DNA of 64,000 nt from Myxococcota bacterium (lineage in GTDB: Bacteria > Myxococcota_A > UBA796 > UBA9615 > JAKLKC01): contig JAKLKC010000030.1 of assembly GCA_023150875.1 (NCBI GenBank), positions 1 to 64,000 of the forward strand, given 5' to 3'. The position numbers and the translations under genes were made by a program. Positions 8,363-17,315 of the stretch are shown here, one piece after another (positions within the stretch are counted from its first letter, which is position 1; each line of letters starts with the position of its first letter). Below the pieces are notes generated by a model, which was given only the letters and a program-made list of their open reading frames with translations, ran no database searches and was not told the origin of the DNA.

Positions 8363-9388
8363 TCAGGCGTCCAGCGCCCCGAGCACCGCCTCGGCCACCT
8401 GCTCGGCCCCGTCCAGGGGCCAGTCGGGGAAGCGGAGGGGGCCGACGGCCTCCAGCGCCGCCGCCAGGGCCCGGGGATCGGCGAGGTCCGCCGCGGACAC
8501 CTCCCGGGAGGGGATCCCGGCGAGCGCCTCTCGCAGGATGGGCTCCTCGGGCCAGTCGGGGCGGGCCATCCACAGCAGGGGGGTGCGGGCGGCGAGGCAG
8601 TCGGTGACGATCCCGTACCCCGGCTTGGAGAGCACGGCGTCGGCGGCGGCCACCAGGTCCGGGTAGGCGAAGCGGGGATCGTCCCGGAGCGCGCGCCATC
8701 CCCGGGGCAGGGAGGGTTCCACCGGGAGCCCCTCGCCGCCGAAGGAGGCCAGGAGGAGGCGCTCCCCGGGCGCCAGGCCCAGGGCCCTGCGGACCTCCCC
8801 CCGGGGCAGGCGACCCCGCCGGGCCACCAGCGCCACGTCCCGGCGGACAGGGAAGGCGGCCATGGGCTCCCCGAGGGGCAGGCGGAGCAGCAGCCGCGCC
8901 CGGGCGTAGGCGGCGGAGGCCCTCTCGGCGGCGGCGGCGAAGGCGGAGTCGGCCCCGGGGAGGGCGGCGAGGGCGGCGTAGACGAAGTCCCAGCCGAAGT
9001 TGCCCACCGCCACGGCGGGGATCCCGGCGCGGCCCGCGGCGTCGAAGGCCAGGGGGGGCACGTCGGCGACGACGAGGGCGATCCCGTCCTCCCCGAAGGC
9101 CCGGGCCAGGGCGTCGGCCCGGGCGTCCCAGCCCAGGACCTCGCGCCTCAGGGTCCGGGCGGTCGCCGGGAGGTCCAGGCGCAGGGCGTCCCGCTGCACC
9201 GCCCCGGCGCCCAGGTCGTGGACCCGCACCCCGTCCGCGGGCGCCTCCGGCACCCTGGCGAGCACCGACGGATCGGCGACGTACCAGCGGATCCGCAGGT
9301 CGGGACGGCGGCGCCTCAGGGCGCGGGCGACCTCGGCGCTCCGCACGACGTGGCCGAGACCGTGGGGCGAGGGGCAGAGGGCGAGCAA
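8363..9388 (-). CDS. MurG-like (GT-B fold) glycosyltransferase
   Basis: 341 residues from a TTG at 9388 preceded by GGGGAG. The N-terminus MLALCPSPHGLGHVVRSAEV is the glycine-rich loop-helix of GT-B enzymes that act on nucleotide sugars. The C-terminal domain has LVAAADAVLSKPGYGIVTDC, the sugar-nucleotide-binding loop shared by MurG/GT28 proteins and the N-terminal half of L-arabinokinase-like proteins. No membrane segment; soluble or peripheral. The donor and acceptor cannot be inferred. Other glycan genes in the window (30-38 kb, 55 kb) make a role in envelope polysaccharide plausible, but the gene stands alone. Confidence 0.7.
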   Translation of the reverse strand: MLALCPSPHGLGHVVRSAEVARALRRRRPDLRIRWYVADPSVLARVPEAPADGVRVHDLGAGAVQRDALRLDLPATARTLRREVLGWDARADALARAFGEDGIALVVADVPPLAFDAAGRAGIPAVAVGNFGWDFVYAALAALPGADSAFAAAAERASAAYARARLLLRLPLGEPMAAFPVRRDVALVARRGRLPRGEVRRALGLAPGERLLLASFGGEGLPVEPSLPRGWRALRDDPRFAYPDLVAAADAVLSKPGYGIVTDCLAARTPLLWMARPDWPEEPILREALAGIPSREVSAADLADPRALAAALEAVGPLRFPDWPLDGAEQVAEAVLGALDA

Positions 9389-9558
9389 GGATCTCCCCGG
9401 GGCGAGGCGCGGCGGAGCCTCCCCGTCCGGCCTCGCTGGCGCGCCGCGCCCGGGAAGTATAGAGTGCCCGTTCGGTCCGCGGGGAAGGGGCCACGCCCCG
9501 GATCCCGCCGGTCGCGGCCGGCCGCCGGTGGCGGGGGACGCACGAGGAGCGCGAGAGG

Positions 9559-11271
9559 ATGAAGTCAGGCACGCTGTGGGTGGGTGGCGCGGCGGCGGTG
9601 TTGCTCGGGGCGGGCCTGGTGCTCGTCAAGGGGTGCGGCGGGGGCGGAGGCGGCGGCGAGCCGGCCCCCGGCCCCGAGGCCGCTCCGGCGGGGGGCGACG
9701 GCCAGCCCGAGAGGGGGGACATGCTGGTGGTCGCCTACCAGGCGGACGCCGACGTGCTCATGCCCCCCGTCGAGCAGGCGGCCGCCACCAGCGCGATCTC
9801 CGATCTGGTCTTCCCCCAGACCTTCCACGGCGACTGGGAGGGCTCCCTCAAGTACCTGCCCCGGGCCGTCGAGGGCTGGGAGTGGGACGAGACCCACACC
9901 CAGCTCACCCTCCGCTTCCGCAAGGACATGAAGTGGTCGGACGGGGCCCCCTTCACCGCCGGCGACTACGTCTTCACCGCCGACGTCATCCGCGATCCCA
10001 AGGTGGCGAGCCCCCGGGTCAGCAACGTCGAGCACATCCCCGCGGACGGGGGCTTCCAGAAGCTCGACGACCACACGGTGAAGGTGACCTTCACCCACCC
10101 CTACGACGAGACCACCATGCTGGCCCACGCCGCCCTGGTGGGGCTCCTGCCGAAGCACCGGCTCGGCGACGTCGACCGGGCGAGCCTCCGGGGCCACGAG
10201 CTCGGCCGCGCGCCCATCGCCACCGGCCCCTTCAGGGTGGCGAAGTGGGACAAGGAGCAGCAGATCGTCCTGGAGCCCAACCCCGACGTGAAGGAGCTGC
10301 CGGCCCCCTACCTCAACCGGGTGGTGTTCAAGATCGTCCCGGAGTACACCACGCGGCTGGTGGAGCTGGAGAACGGGGCGGTCGACCTCGTGGAGTCGAT
10401 CAACGTCGAGGACTACGAGCGGCTCAAGACCAGCCACCCCGAGCTGAGGTTCAACCGCCGCGGGTACCGCTTCATGGACTACATCGCCTGGAACCTCTCC
10501 GATCCGCTGTTCCAGGACGCGAAGGCGCGGCGCGCCCTGAGCATGGCCATCGACGTCGACCAGCTCATCCAGGCCCTGCTGACCGCCGGCGGCGAGGCGT
10601 TCGGGCGGCCCGCCACCAGCACCGTCACCCCCGAGCTCAAGACGGCGTACAACGACCAGATCCCCCGCCTCCCCTACGACCCCGAGAAGGCCAAGGCGAT
10701 GCTGGCCGAACTGGGGTGGAAGGACAGCGACGGCGACGGCGTCCTGGACAAGGGCGGCAAGCCCTTCAAGTTCCGGCTCGACACCAACTCCGGCAACCCC
10801 CGGCGCGCCAAGGCCGTGGTGCTGATCCAGGACCAGCTCAAGAAGATCGGGGTGCGGGCGGAGATCAACACCGTCGAGTCCAACAGCTTCTTCGAGAACC
10901 TCCGCCTCAAGAAGTACCAGGCCGCCCTCGGCGGCTGGTCCGCCGCCCTGTTCCTGGACATGACCACCATGTGGCACTGCGACTCGGAGGAGAAGAAGTA
11001 CGAGTTCAACTTCACCGGCTACTGCGACCCCGAGACCGACCGGATCATGGAGGCGGCCCTCCGGGAGGTGGATCCGGCGAAGGGGGGCGAGCTGTGGAAG
11101 CAGGCCCAGGCGCGGATCTACGAGGCGCAGCCCTACGCCTTCCTCTACTGGCGGGACGAGATCAACGCCGTCCACAAGCGCTTCCGGAACGTGCAGACCA
11201 ACATCCTCTCGTCCTTCCACGACCTCCAGGAGTGGTGGGTGCCGAAGGCGGAGCAGAAGTACCCCTACTGA
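9559..11271 (+). CDS. Oligopeptide ABC transporter substrate-binding lipoprotein
   Basis: 570 residues, family 5 extracellular solute-binding protein (SBP_bac_5, DppA/OppA type). The N-terminal helix ends in a lipobox-like LVKGC followed by a glycine run, so the mature protein should be lipid-anchored. Typical family stretches are present: LTLRFRKDMKWSDGAPFTA near residue 120, VKVTFTHPYDETTM, and AKARRALSMAIDVDQLI in the middle lobe. Length fits the family (about 500-600). It is the first gene of a five-gene transporter operon. The 63-bp gap to the permease gene contains a GC-rich hairpin (about 11,297-11,316) that could trim the transcript and favour high levels of this subunit. Substrate probably short peptides, not provable here. 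Confidence 0.9.
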   Translation: MKSGTLWVGGAAAVLLGAGLVLVKGCGGGGGGGEPAPGPEAAPAGGDGQPERGDMLVVAYQADADVLMPPVEQAAATSAISDLVFPQTFHGDWEGSLKYLPRAVEGWEWDETHTQLTLRFRKDMKWSDGAPFTAGDYVFTADVIRDPKVASPRVSNVEHIPADGGFQKLDDHTVKVTFTHPYDETTMLAHAALVGLLPKHRLGDVDRASLRGHELGRAPIATGPFRVAKWDKEQQIVLEPNPDVKELPAPYLNRVVFKIVPEYTTRLVELENGAVDLVESINVEDYERLKTSHPELRFNRRGYRFMDYIAWNLSDPLFQDAKARRALSMAIDVDQLIQALLTAGGEAFGRPATSTVTPELKTAYNDQIPRLPYDPEKAKAMLAELGWKDSDGDGVLDKGGKPFKFRLDTNSGNPRRAKAVVLIQDQLKKIGVRAEINTVESNSFFENLRLKKYQAALGGWSAALFLDMTTMWHCDSEEKKYEFNFTGYCDPETDRIMEAALREVDPAKGGELWKQAQARIYEAQPYAFLYWRDEINAVHKRFRNVQTNILSSFHDLQEWWVPKAEQKYPY

Positions 11272-11334
11272 GCCCACCCCCAGGCGGAGCGCCCGCCCCC
11301 GCCGCCCGGCGGCGGAGGGAGCGGACCCCACCCG

Positions 11335-12297
11335 ATGGCCACCTTCCTCCTCCGACGCGTCCTCGTCGCCCTGCCGGTGATCCTCGGCGTGTTCACCGTG
11401 CTCTTCTTCGCCCTGCACGCGATGCCCGGCGATCCCGTGGACACGCTGATCCCCCGGGACATCCCCTCGGAGAACCGCGAGGAGCTGATCCGGAACCTCG
11501 GCCTCGATCAGCCCCTCTACGTCCAGTACTTCAAGACCATCGAGCAGCTCTTCACGTTGCAGCTCAAGACCTTCGGGACCCGCCGGCCCGTGGTGGAGGT
11601 CATCGCCGAGGCGCTGCCCAACACGCTGATCCTCGCCCTGGCGAGCGTCGCCATCGCCTACGTCGTCGGGATCCTGCTGGGGATCGTCCAGGCCGTCCGC
11701 CAGTACTCCAAGCTCGACACCGGCATCACCGTGGTCGCCCTGGTCTTCTACTCGATGCCCGGCTTCTGGCTGGCCCTGATGCTGATCCTCGCCTTCGCCC
11801 TGTGGTGGCCGGTGCTGCCGGCGACGGGGATGCACAGCCCGGGATGGGAGTTCATGCCCCCCGCCGCCCGGCGGCTGGACCTGCTGCGCCACCTGGTCCT
11901 GCCCGCGGCCACCCTGAGCCTGGCCTCGGCGGCGGGGGTGGCCCGCTACATGCGCTCCTCGATGCTGGAGGTCGTCCGCCAGGACTACGTCCGCACCGCC
12001 CGGGCCAAGGGGCTCCGGCGCTCGAAGGTGGTGTTCAAGCACGCCCTCCGCAACGCCCTGCTCCCCATCGTGACCCTGCTGGGGCTGGAGCTGCCGGCCC
12101 TCTTCTCGGGCGCCGTCCTGGTGGAGACCGTGTTCGGCTGGCCGGGGATGGGCCGGCAGATCGTGGGGGCGATCTTCCGCCAGGACTTCCCCGTGGTGCT
12201 GACCAACACCTTCGTGTTCAGCTCCCTGGTGGTGCTGGGCAGCCTGCTGGCCGACCTGCTCTACTCGGTGGTCGACCCGCGGATCCGCCATGGCTGA
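11335..12297 (+). CDS. dppB: Oligopeptide ABC transporter permease, DppB type
   Basis: 320 residues with about six membrane helices. It starts MATFLLRRVLVALPVILGVF, the classical N-terminus of DppB/OppB. After a periplasmic loop come the inner-membrane permease domain and the EAA loop (RTARAKGLRRSKVVFKHALR) that contacts the ATPase, then a GAVLVETVFGWPGMGR stretch near the C-terminus that is diagnostic for the family. The end overlaps the next gene by 8 bases (ATG at 12,290), indicating translational coupling. Forms the transmembrane channel with the DppC-type partner. Confidence 0.93.
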   Translation: MATFLLRRVLVALPVILGVFTVLFFALHAMPGDPVDTLIPRDIPSENREELIRNLGLDQPLYVQYFKTIEQLFTLQLKTFGTRRPVVEVIAEALPNTLILALASVAIAYVVGILLGIVQAVRQYSKLDTGITVVALVFYSMPGFWLALMLILAFALWWPVLPATGMHSPGWEFMPPAARRLDLLRHLVLPAATLSLASAAGVARYMRSSMLEVVRQDYVRTARAKGLRRSKVVFKHALRNALLPIVTLLGLELPALFSGAVLVETVFGWPGMGRQIVGAIFRQDFPVVLTNTFVFSSLVVLGSLLADLLYSVVDPRIRHG

Positions 12298-13555
12298 GGC
12301 GACGCGGATGGAGTCGGCGGGGGGCGCGCCCGGGGCCGTCACGCCACCCCAGGGGGCCCCCCGGCGCGGGCCCCTCTCCGGGGGAGCCCGCGCCGCCGCC
12401 GCCGCGGTCCCCGGCCTCGGCCCCCTCCTCCGGGGTGAGCCGGGGGTGGCCGCCGTCGCCCTGATCTACCTGGCGGCCGCCCTGTCCACCACCGCCGTCG
12501 GGGGCGGCCGGGCCATCGAGGCGGTGGCGGACTGGGCCGCCTGGGGCGCGGCCCGCCTCGCGGGGGGCACGGCGATCCCCGAGTGGAGCCGGGTCCGCCT
12601 GGACTCCCTGGTGGCGACCCTGACCCTCCTGGCCCTCTACGCCGGCCTGTGGACCTGGGCCGTCCGGGACTCCCGGAGGGACCCCACGGCGCCCCCGGCG
12701 AGGGACACCGAGGGGCGGCGGATCTGGCGGCAGTTCCGGCGCAACCCCGGGGCGGTGGGCGGGCTGGTGCTCATCGGCCTGCTCTACCTCGTCACCCTGC
12801 TGACCCCCCTGCTCGCCCCCTACCTGCCCGAGGTCCAGATGGACGTCGTGGCCAACAAGCTCAAGCCGCCGGGGAGCGAGGGCTTCCCGCTGGGGACCGA
12901 CGAGTTCGCCCGGGACGTGCTCAGCCGCCTCATGTACGGGGCCCGGATCTCGCTGTCCATCGGCTTCATCGCCGCCAGCCTCTCCGTCGGGCTCGGCACG
13001 GTGCTGGGGGCGCTGGCGGCGTGGTTCGGCGGCTGGGTGGACATGGCGATCATGCGCTTCGCCGACATGCTGCTCTCGTTCCCCCGGCTGGTGCTGCTCC
13101 TCTTCCTCCTCGCCGCCTTCGACACCCGCTCCATGTACCTCATCGTGACCATCCTCGGCGTCACCGGTTGGATGAGCGTGAGCCGCCTGGTGCGGGCCCA
13201 GATCCTGTCGCTGCGGGAGCAGGACTTCGTGCAGGCGGCCCGGGCCCTGGGGCTGCCGACGGGGCGGATCCTCTTCGTGCACCTGGTCCCCAACAGCCTG
13301 GCGCCGGTCATCGTGGCCGCCTCCCTCATCACCGGCCACACCCTCCTCCTGGACGCGGGGCTCAGCTTCCTGGGCCTCGGCGTGTCGCCGCCCACGCCCA
13401 CCTGGGGGGGCATGATCAGCGACGGCAAGGACCTGCTGCGGCAGGCGTGGTGGATCGCGGTGCCGCCGGGGCTGACCATCGTGGTGGCGGCCCTCTCCTT
13501 CAACCTGGTCGGGGACGGGCTGCGCGACGCCCTCGACCCGCGACTGCGGACCTGA
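12290..13555 (+). CDS. dppC: Oligopeptide ABC transporter permease, DppC type with extra N-terminal membrane region
   Basis: 421 residues, about 120 longer than ordinary DppC. The canonical part begins near residue 145 ([20 protein letters not shown]) and includes [20 protein letters not shown], the EAA loop ([20 protein letters not shown]) and [20 protein letters not shown]. The extra N-terminus contains an [14 protein letters not shown] turn and two hydrophobic stretches (about 45-62 and 105-120), similar in style to the small two-helix 'PGLGQ' membrane domains. The start at 12,290 overlaps the preceding gene. The role of the extension is unknown; it could mediate assembly or localisation. 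The core assignment is secure. Confidence 0.9.
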   Translation: MAEATRMESAGGAPGAVTPPQGAPRRGPLSGGARAAAAAVPGLGPLLRGEPGVAAVALIYLAAALSTTAVGGGRAIEAVADWAAWGAARLAGGTAIPEWSRVRLDSLVATLTLLALYAGLWTWAVRDSRRDPTAPPARDTEGRRIWRQFRRNPGAVGGLVLIGLLYLVTLLTPLLAPYLPEVQMDVVANKLKPPGSEGFPLGTDEFARDVLSRLMYGARISLSIGFIAASLSVGLGTVLGALAAWFGGWVDMAIMRFADMLLSFPRLVLLLFLLAAFDTRSMYLIVTILGVTGWMSVSRLVRAQILSLREQDFVQAARALGLPTGRILFVHLVPNSLAPVIVAASLITGHTLLLDAGLSFLGLGVSPPTPTWGGMISDGKDLLRQAWWIAVPPGLTIVVAALSFNLVGDGLRDALDPRLRT

Positions 13556-13556
13556 G

Positions 13557-14540
13557 ATGAGCGCCGCCCCGGTCCTGGAGATCCGCGACCTGAAGACGTG
13601 GTTCCGCACCGACCGCGGCGTGGCCCGGGCGGTGGACGGCGTCTCCTTCGAGGTGCTCCCCGGCGAGACCCTGGGGGTGGTGGGCGAGTCCGGCTGCGGG
13701 AAGTCCGTCACCGCCCTCAGCGTCCTCGGGCTGGTGCCGAAGCCCCCGGGGATCCACGCCGGAGGGCAGATCCTGTTCGAGGGCGCCGACCTCGCCCGCC
13801 TGGGGGAGCGGGAGCTGGAGGACATCCGGGGCGACCGGATCTCCATGATCTTCCAGGAGCCCATGACCTCGCTGAACCCGGTGTTCACCGTGGGGGACCA
13901 GATCGCCGAGTCGGTGGTGCGGCACCGCGGGGTGAGCCGCGGCGAGGCGATGGGCGTGGCCGTGGACATGCTCCAGAAGGTGGGGATCCCCTCCCCCGAG
14001 AGCCGGGTGCGGGACTACCCCCACCAGATGTCGGGGGGGATGCGCCAGCGGGTGATGATCGCCATGGCCCTGGCCTGCCGGCCCACCCTGCTGGTGGCCG
14101 ACGAGCCCACCACCGCCCTGGACGTCACCATCCAGGCCCAGATCCTGGAGCTCCTCGCCCAGCTCCAGCGCGACCTCCACATGAGCGTGCTCCTCATCAC
14201 CCACGACCTCGGCGTCGTCGAGGAGGTGTGCGACCGGGTGGTGGTCATGTACGCCGGGAAGGTGGTGGAGAGGGCGACGGTGGACGACCTCTTCGACCGC
14301 CCCCTCCACCCCTACACCGCCGGCCTCTTCCGCAGCGTGCCCCGGGCGACGGGGACCCGGGCCGCGCGCCTGGAGGTGATCCCCGGGGTGGTGCCCAGCC
14401 CCCTGGACTTCCCCACGGGCTGCCGGTTCCGCAACCGCTGCCCCGCCGCCCGCGGTCCGTGCGCCGAGGGGGAGCCCCCCCTCGTCGAGGGGGCCGCCGG
14501 TCACCAGGTGGCGTGCCACTACCCGGAGGGGACGAGGTGA
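13557..14540 (+). CDS. dppD: Oligopeptide ABC transporter ATPase, DppD type
   Basis: 327 residues. Walker A GESGCGKS at 43-50, Q-loop in [13 protein letters not shown], signature MSGGMRQRV, Walker [13 protein letters not shown] and H-loop [13 protein letters not shown] are all intact. The C-terminal oligopeptide-transporter extension with its cysteine-bearing segment ([20 protein letters not shown]) is present; in DppD relatives these cysteines bind an iron-sulfur cluster. The start follows the previous stop by one base, and the stop overlaps the next start (GTGA), so translation is coupled throughout the operon. Confidence 0.93.
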   Translation: MSAAPVLEIRDLKTWFRTDRGVARAVDGVSFEVLPGETLGVVGESGCGKSVTALSVLGLVPKPPGIHAGGQILFEGADLARLGERELEDIRGDRISMIFQEPMTSLNPVFTVGDQIAESVVRHRGVSRGEAMGVAVDMLQKVGIPSPESRVRDYPHQMSGGMRQRVMIAMALACRPTLLVADEPTTALDVTIQAQILELLAQLQRDLHMSVLLITHDLGVVEEVCDRVVVMYAGKVVERATVDDLFDRPLHPYTAGLFRSVPRATGTRAARLEVIPGVVPSPLDFPTGCRFRNRCPAARGPCAEGEPPLVEGAAGHQVACHYPEGTR

Positions 14541-15580
14541 GCGCCCTCCCCGCCGCCGCCCCAGCGCCGGACCTGCTGGAGGTCCAGGGGCTGGTCAAGC
14601 ACTTCCCCATCCGGAGGGGCCTGCTGATGCGGGTCGCCGGGCACGTCCGCGCCGTGGACGGGGTGTCCTTCCGGGTCGGCGCGGGGGAGACCCTGGGGCT
14701 GGTGGGGGAGTCCGGCTGCGGCAAGACCACCGTCGGGCGCACCCTGCTGCGCCTCATCGACCCCACCGCCGGCGCCGCCCTGTTCGAGGGCCGGGACCTG
14801 TTCACCCTTCCCCCGGCCCAGATGCGGGAGGCGCGGCGCGCCCTCCAGATCATCTTCCAGGACCCCTACAGCAGCCTGAACCCCCGCCGCACCGTGGCCC
14901 AGACCGTCGGCGAGGCCCTGGCCACCCACGGGATCGCCCGGGGGAGCGAGCTGCGGGACCGGGTGGAGAAGGTGATCGTCCAGGTCGGGCTGCAGCCCCT
15001 GCACATGGACCGCTACCCCCACGAGTTCAGCGGCGGACAGCGCCAGCGGATCGGGATCGCCCGCGCCCTGGCCCTGGGGCCCCGGTTCATCGTGTGCGAC
15101 GAAGCGGTCAGCGCCCTCGACGTGTCGATCCAGGCCCAGATCATCAACCTCCTGGAGGAGCTCCAGGCGGAGCTGGGGCTGTCCTACCTGTTCATCGCCC
15201 ACGGCCTCGGCGTGGTCCGGCACATCTCCAAGAGGGTGGCGGTGATGTACCTCGGCCGGATCGTCGAGGAGGCGGAGACCGAGGAGCTCTTCCGCAACCC
15301 CCTGCACCCCTACACCCGGGCGCTGCTCTCGGCGATCCCGGGCGGGCGGCGGAAGGGCGCGGCGAGGACCCGGATCGTGTTGCCCGGGGACGTGCCGAGC
15401 CCCATCCATCCTCCGCCGGGCTGTCACTTCCATCCCCGGTGCGCCTACGCCCGCGCGGAGTGCCGGGCGGGGCCCTACCCCGAGACCGTCACGCTGCGCG
15501 GCTCGTCGCATCGGGCCGCATGCCACTTCGTCACCGAGGACGGCGGTTCCCCGGTCCTGGGGGATCCCCCCCCGGGCTGA
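14537..15580 (+). CDS. dppF: Oligopeptide ABC transporter ATPase, DppF type
   Basis: 347 residues from a GTG at 14,537 that overlaps the preceding TGA by two bases. Walker [10 protein letters not shown]-loop [14 protein letters not shown], signature [15 protein letters not shown] and Walker [15 protein letters not shown] are normal. The H-loop reads [11 protein letters not shown]: the catalytic histidine is kept but the aspartate that usually follows it is glycine. The C-terminal extension contains [15 protein letters not shown], as in other family members. Last gene of the operon, followed by a strong hairpin at 15,637-15,664. Works as a heterodimer with the DppD subunit. Confidence 0.92.
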   Translation: MSALPAAAPAPDLLEVQGLVKHFPIRRGLLMRVAGHVRAVDGVSFRVGAGETLGLVGESGCGKTTVGRTLLRLIDPTAGAALFEGRDLFTLPPAQMREARRALQIIFQDPYSSLNPRRTVAQTVGEALATHGIARGSELRDRVEKVIVQVGLQPLHMDRYPHEFSGGQRQRIGIARALALGPRFIVCDEAVSALDVSIQAQIINLLEELQAELGLSYLFIAHGLGVVRHISKRVAVMYLGRIVEEAETEELFRNPLHPYTRALLSAIPGGRRKGAARTRIVLPGDVPSPIHPPPGCHFHPRCAYARAECRAGPYPETVTLRGSSHRAACHFVTEDGGSPVLGDPPPG

Positions 15581-15636
15581 GCCGAGGCCCGCCGCACCCC
15601 CGGGCGCCGGGCCCGGGGGATCCGTTCCACCCCCAA

Positions 15637-15664
15637 GGGGCGCGCGCTCCCGGACGCGCGCCCC
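15637..15664 (+). terminator. Strong hairpin after the peptide transporter operon
   Basis: GGGGCGCGCG at 15,637-15,646 and CGCGCGCCCC at 15,655-15,664 form a perfect ten-pair stem with an eight-base loop. No T-tract follows, so termination by intrinsic mechanism alone is uncertain, but position just after the last operon gene suits a terminator or 3' stabilising structure. Confidence 0.5.
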
Positions 15665-15710
15665 GACCCCACCGGGGTCCGCCGCGGGCGGCCCCCTGCC
15701 CCGAGGGATC

Positions 15711-17264
15711 ATGCTCGTCGCGCTGTTCGCCGCCATCGCCGTCGCCGCGGTGGCCTGGGCGTACCTCCAGAACCGGAAGCTCGACCCCATGCGCCAGGAG
15801 GTCCTGCGCCTCCGCGCGGAGATCCAGGAACTCACCCGCAAGCGGGAGGGGCGCAAGGAGAAGGCGGAGGTCCCCTGGAAGAAGGCCGAGGGCCTGGAGA
15901 AGGACCTGCGCCGCGCCGAGGGCCGCCTGGAGAAGGAGGCGAAGCGGGCCGAGCACGCCGAGGCCGAACGCAAGCGCCTGGACGAGCTGCTGGGTCACGT
16001 CAAGCGGGACCTCAAGGAGGCCCGGGAGGCCCGCGCCGTCGCCGAGACCGCGGCGCAGGCGGCCCGCCGCGAGGCCGAGGCCGCCCGGCTCGCGGCGGAG
16101 CGGGATGCCGAGACCGCCCGGAGCGCCGCCCAGGCCGCCCGGAGCGCCGAGGAGCGCCTGAGCGCCGCCGCGGGGGCCGAGGTCGCGCCGGCTCCCCAGG
16201 TGGACCTGGAGGAGGAGCGCCTCTTGGCCCGCGCCCGCATGGACGCGGCGGTGGGGGAGCTCCGGCTGGAGCTGGAGGAGGCGCGGCGGGTGAACAAGAG
16301 GGACGCCGACCGGGCCCGGATCGCCGAGGCGCGGCTCCGGGAGATCGCCAACGACCTGCTGGCCGAGAAGAGGCGGGCGGCGGTGGCGGAGTCCCTGGCC
16401 GACGGCCGGGAGCGCATGGTGCGGATCCTGCGGGGCCGGCTGGAGGTGACCCTGGACCTGCTGGAGCAGCACCGCGAGGCCCACGGCACCCCCTTCCCCC
16501 GGGAGCTGGACCTGCCGGAGTCCGCCTTCGCCGACGAGCCGAAGGTGGAGCCCCTGGCGTGGGAGATCGAGAAGCACCACCTCGCCCGCCACCCCGAGAG
16601 GCGGAGGGCCGCCCTGGAGCGGCCGGCGCCGCGGCTCCTGCCCGGCGAGGTGGACCAGGTGGACGTGGCCCTGAGGGAGGAGCGCGAGGAGGAGGCGAAG
16701 GAGCTGGCCCGGAGGGCCGAGGAGCGCCGGAGCGCCCGGGAGGACGAGGGCGAGGGAGGGGCCGAGGGGGCCCGTGGGGCCGAGGGTGCCCCCCGGGAGG
16801 GTGGCCCGCCGCCCCGCCGCCCCGAGCGCCGAATCGTGCGGGCCGCCGCCCCGGCCGCGGCGGAGAAGGCGCCGGAAGCCCCCCCTGCCCCCAAGGAGCC
16901 CCGGCCCGCCGGCGAGGCCCGCCCGCCCCGCAAGCCCGACCCCCGCCCCGCCGAGCGCCCCCGGGAGCCTGCCGAGCCGGCCCCGAAGCTCCCTGAAGCC
17001 CCCGCCCAGGCCGCCGAGCCCGCCCCGGGGCCCGCCCCCGAGCCTGCCCCGAGGCTCCCGGAGGTCCCCGCCGAGCCCGCCGCCGAGCCCGCCCCCAAGC
17101 TCCCGGAGGCGGTCGAGCCCACCGAGCCTGCTCCCAAGCCCCCGGAGGACCCCGCCCGGGCGGTCGAGCCCGCCGAGCCCGCCCCCGAGCCGATCCGGGC
17201 CCCCGTCGCTCCCCCCCCCCAGGCCCCGGTGGCGGCGGACCTGCCCGAGCCCGAGAACCTCTAG
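15711..17264 (+). CDS. Membrane-anchored coiled-coil protein with Pro/Ala/Glu-rich tail
   Basis: 517 residues. One N-terminal membrane helix (MLVALFAAIAVAAVAWAYLQ) is followed by a long alpha-helical coiled coil to about residue 250, rich in heptad-spaced Ala/Leu with alternating Glu and Arg/Lys. A short less-charged region (about 250-300: HREAHGTPFPRELDLPESAF) follows. The last 170 residues are a disordered tail of EPAPKLPEA- and PAEPAPEP-type repeats. The layout suits a periplasmic or cytoplasmic rod that spans distance, as in TolA- or TonB-like spacers, but no terminal binding domain is recognisable. No family assigned. It stands between the transporter operon and the malic enzyme gene, 51 bp upstream of the latter. 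Confidence 0.65.
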   Translation: MLVALFAAIAVAAVAWAYLQNRKLDPMRQEVLRLRAEIQELTRKREGRKEKAEVPWKKAEGLEKDLRRAEGRLEKEAKRAEHAEAERKRLDELLGHVKRDLKEAREARAVAETAAQAARREAEAARLAAERDAETARSAAQAARSAEERLSAAAGAEVAPAPQVDLEEERLLARARMDAAVGELRLELEEARRVNKRDADRARIAEARLREIANDLLAEKRRAAVAESLADGRERMVRILRGRLEVTLDLLEQHREAHGTPFPRELDLPESAFADEPKVEPLAWEIEKHHLARHPERRRAALERPAPRLLPGEVDQVDVALREEREEEAKELARRAEERRSAREDEGEGGAEGARGAEGAPREGGPPPRRPERRIVRAAAPAAAEKAPEAPPAPKEPRPAGEARPPRKPDPRPAERPREPAEPAPKLPEAPAQAAEPAPGPAPEPAPRLPEVPAEPAAEPAPKLPEAVEPTEPAPKPPEDPARAVEPAEPAPEPIRAPVAPPPQAPVAADLPEPENL

Positions 17265-17315
17265 ACCCGTCCGGAGCGGGAGAAACGGCTCCCCCGGGGC
17301 GGGCACGAGCGGCCC

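Noticed and set aside
9559-15580. Nickel or opine importer instead of peptide importer
   Set aside because: Cannot be excluded for this family, but length and general sequence of the binding protein fit the peptide type best and no metal- or opine-related gene is adjacent.
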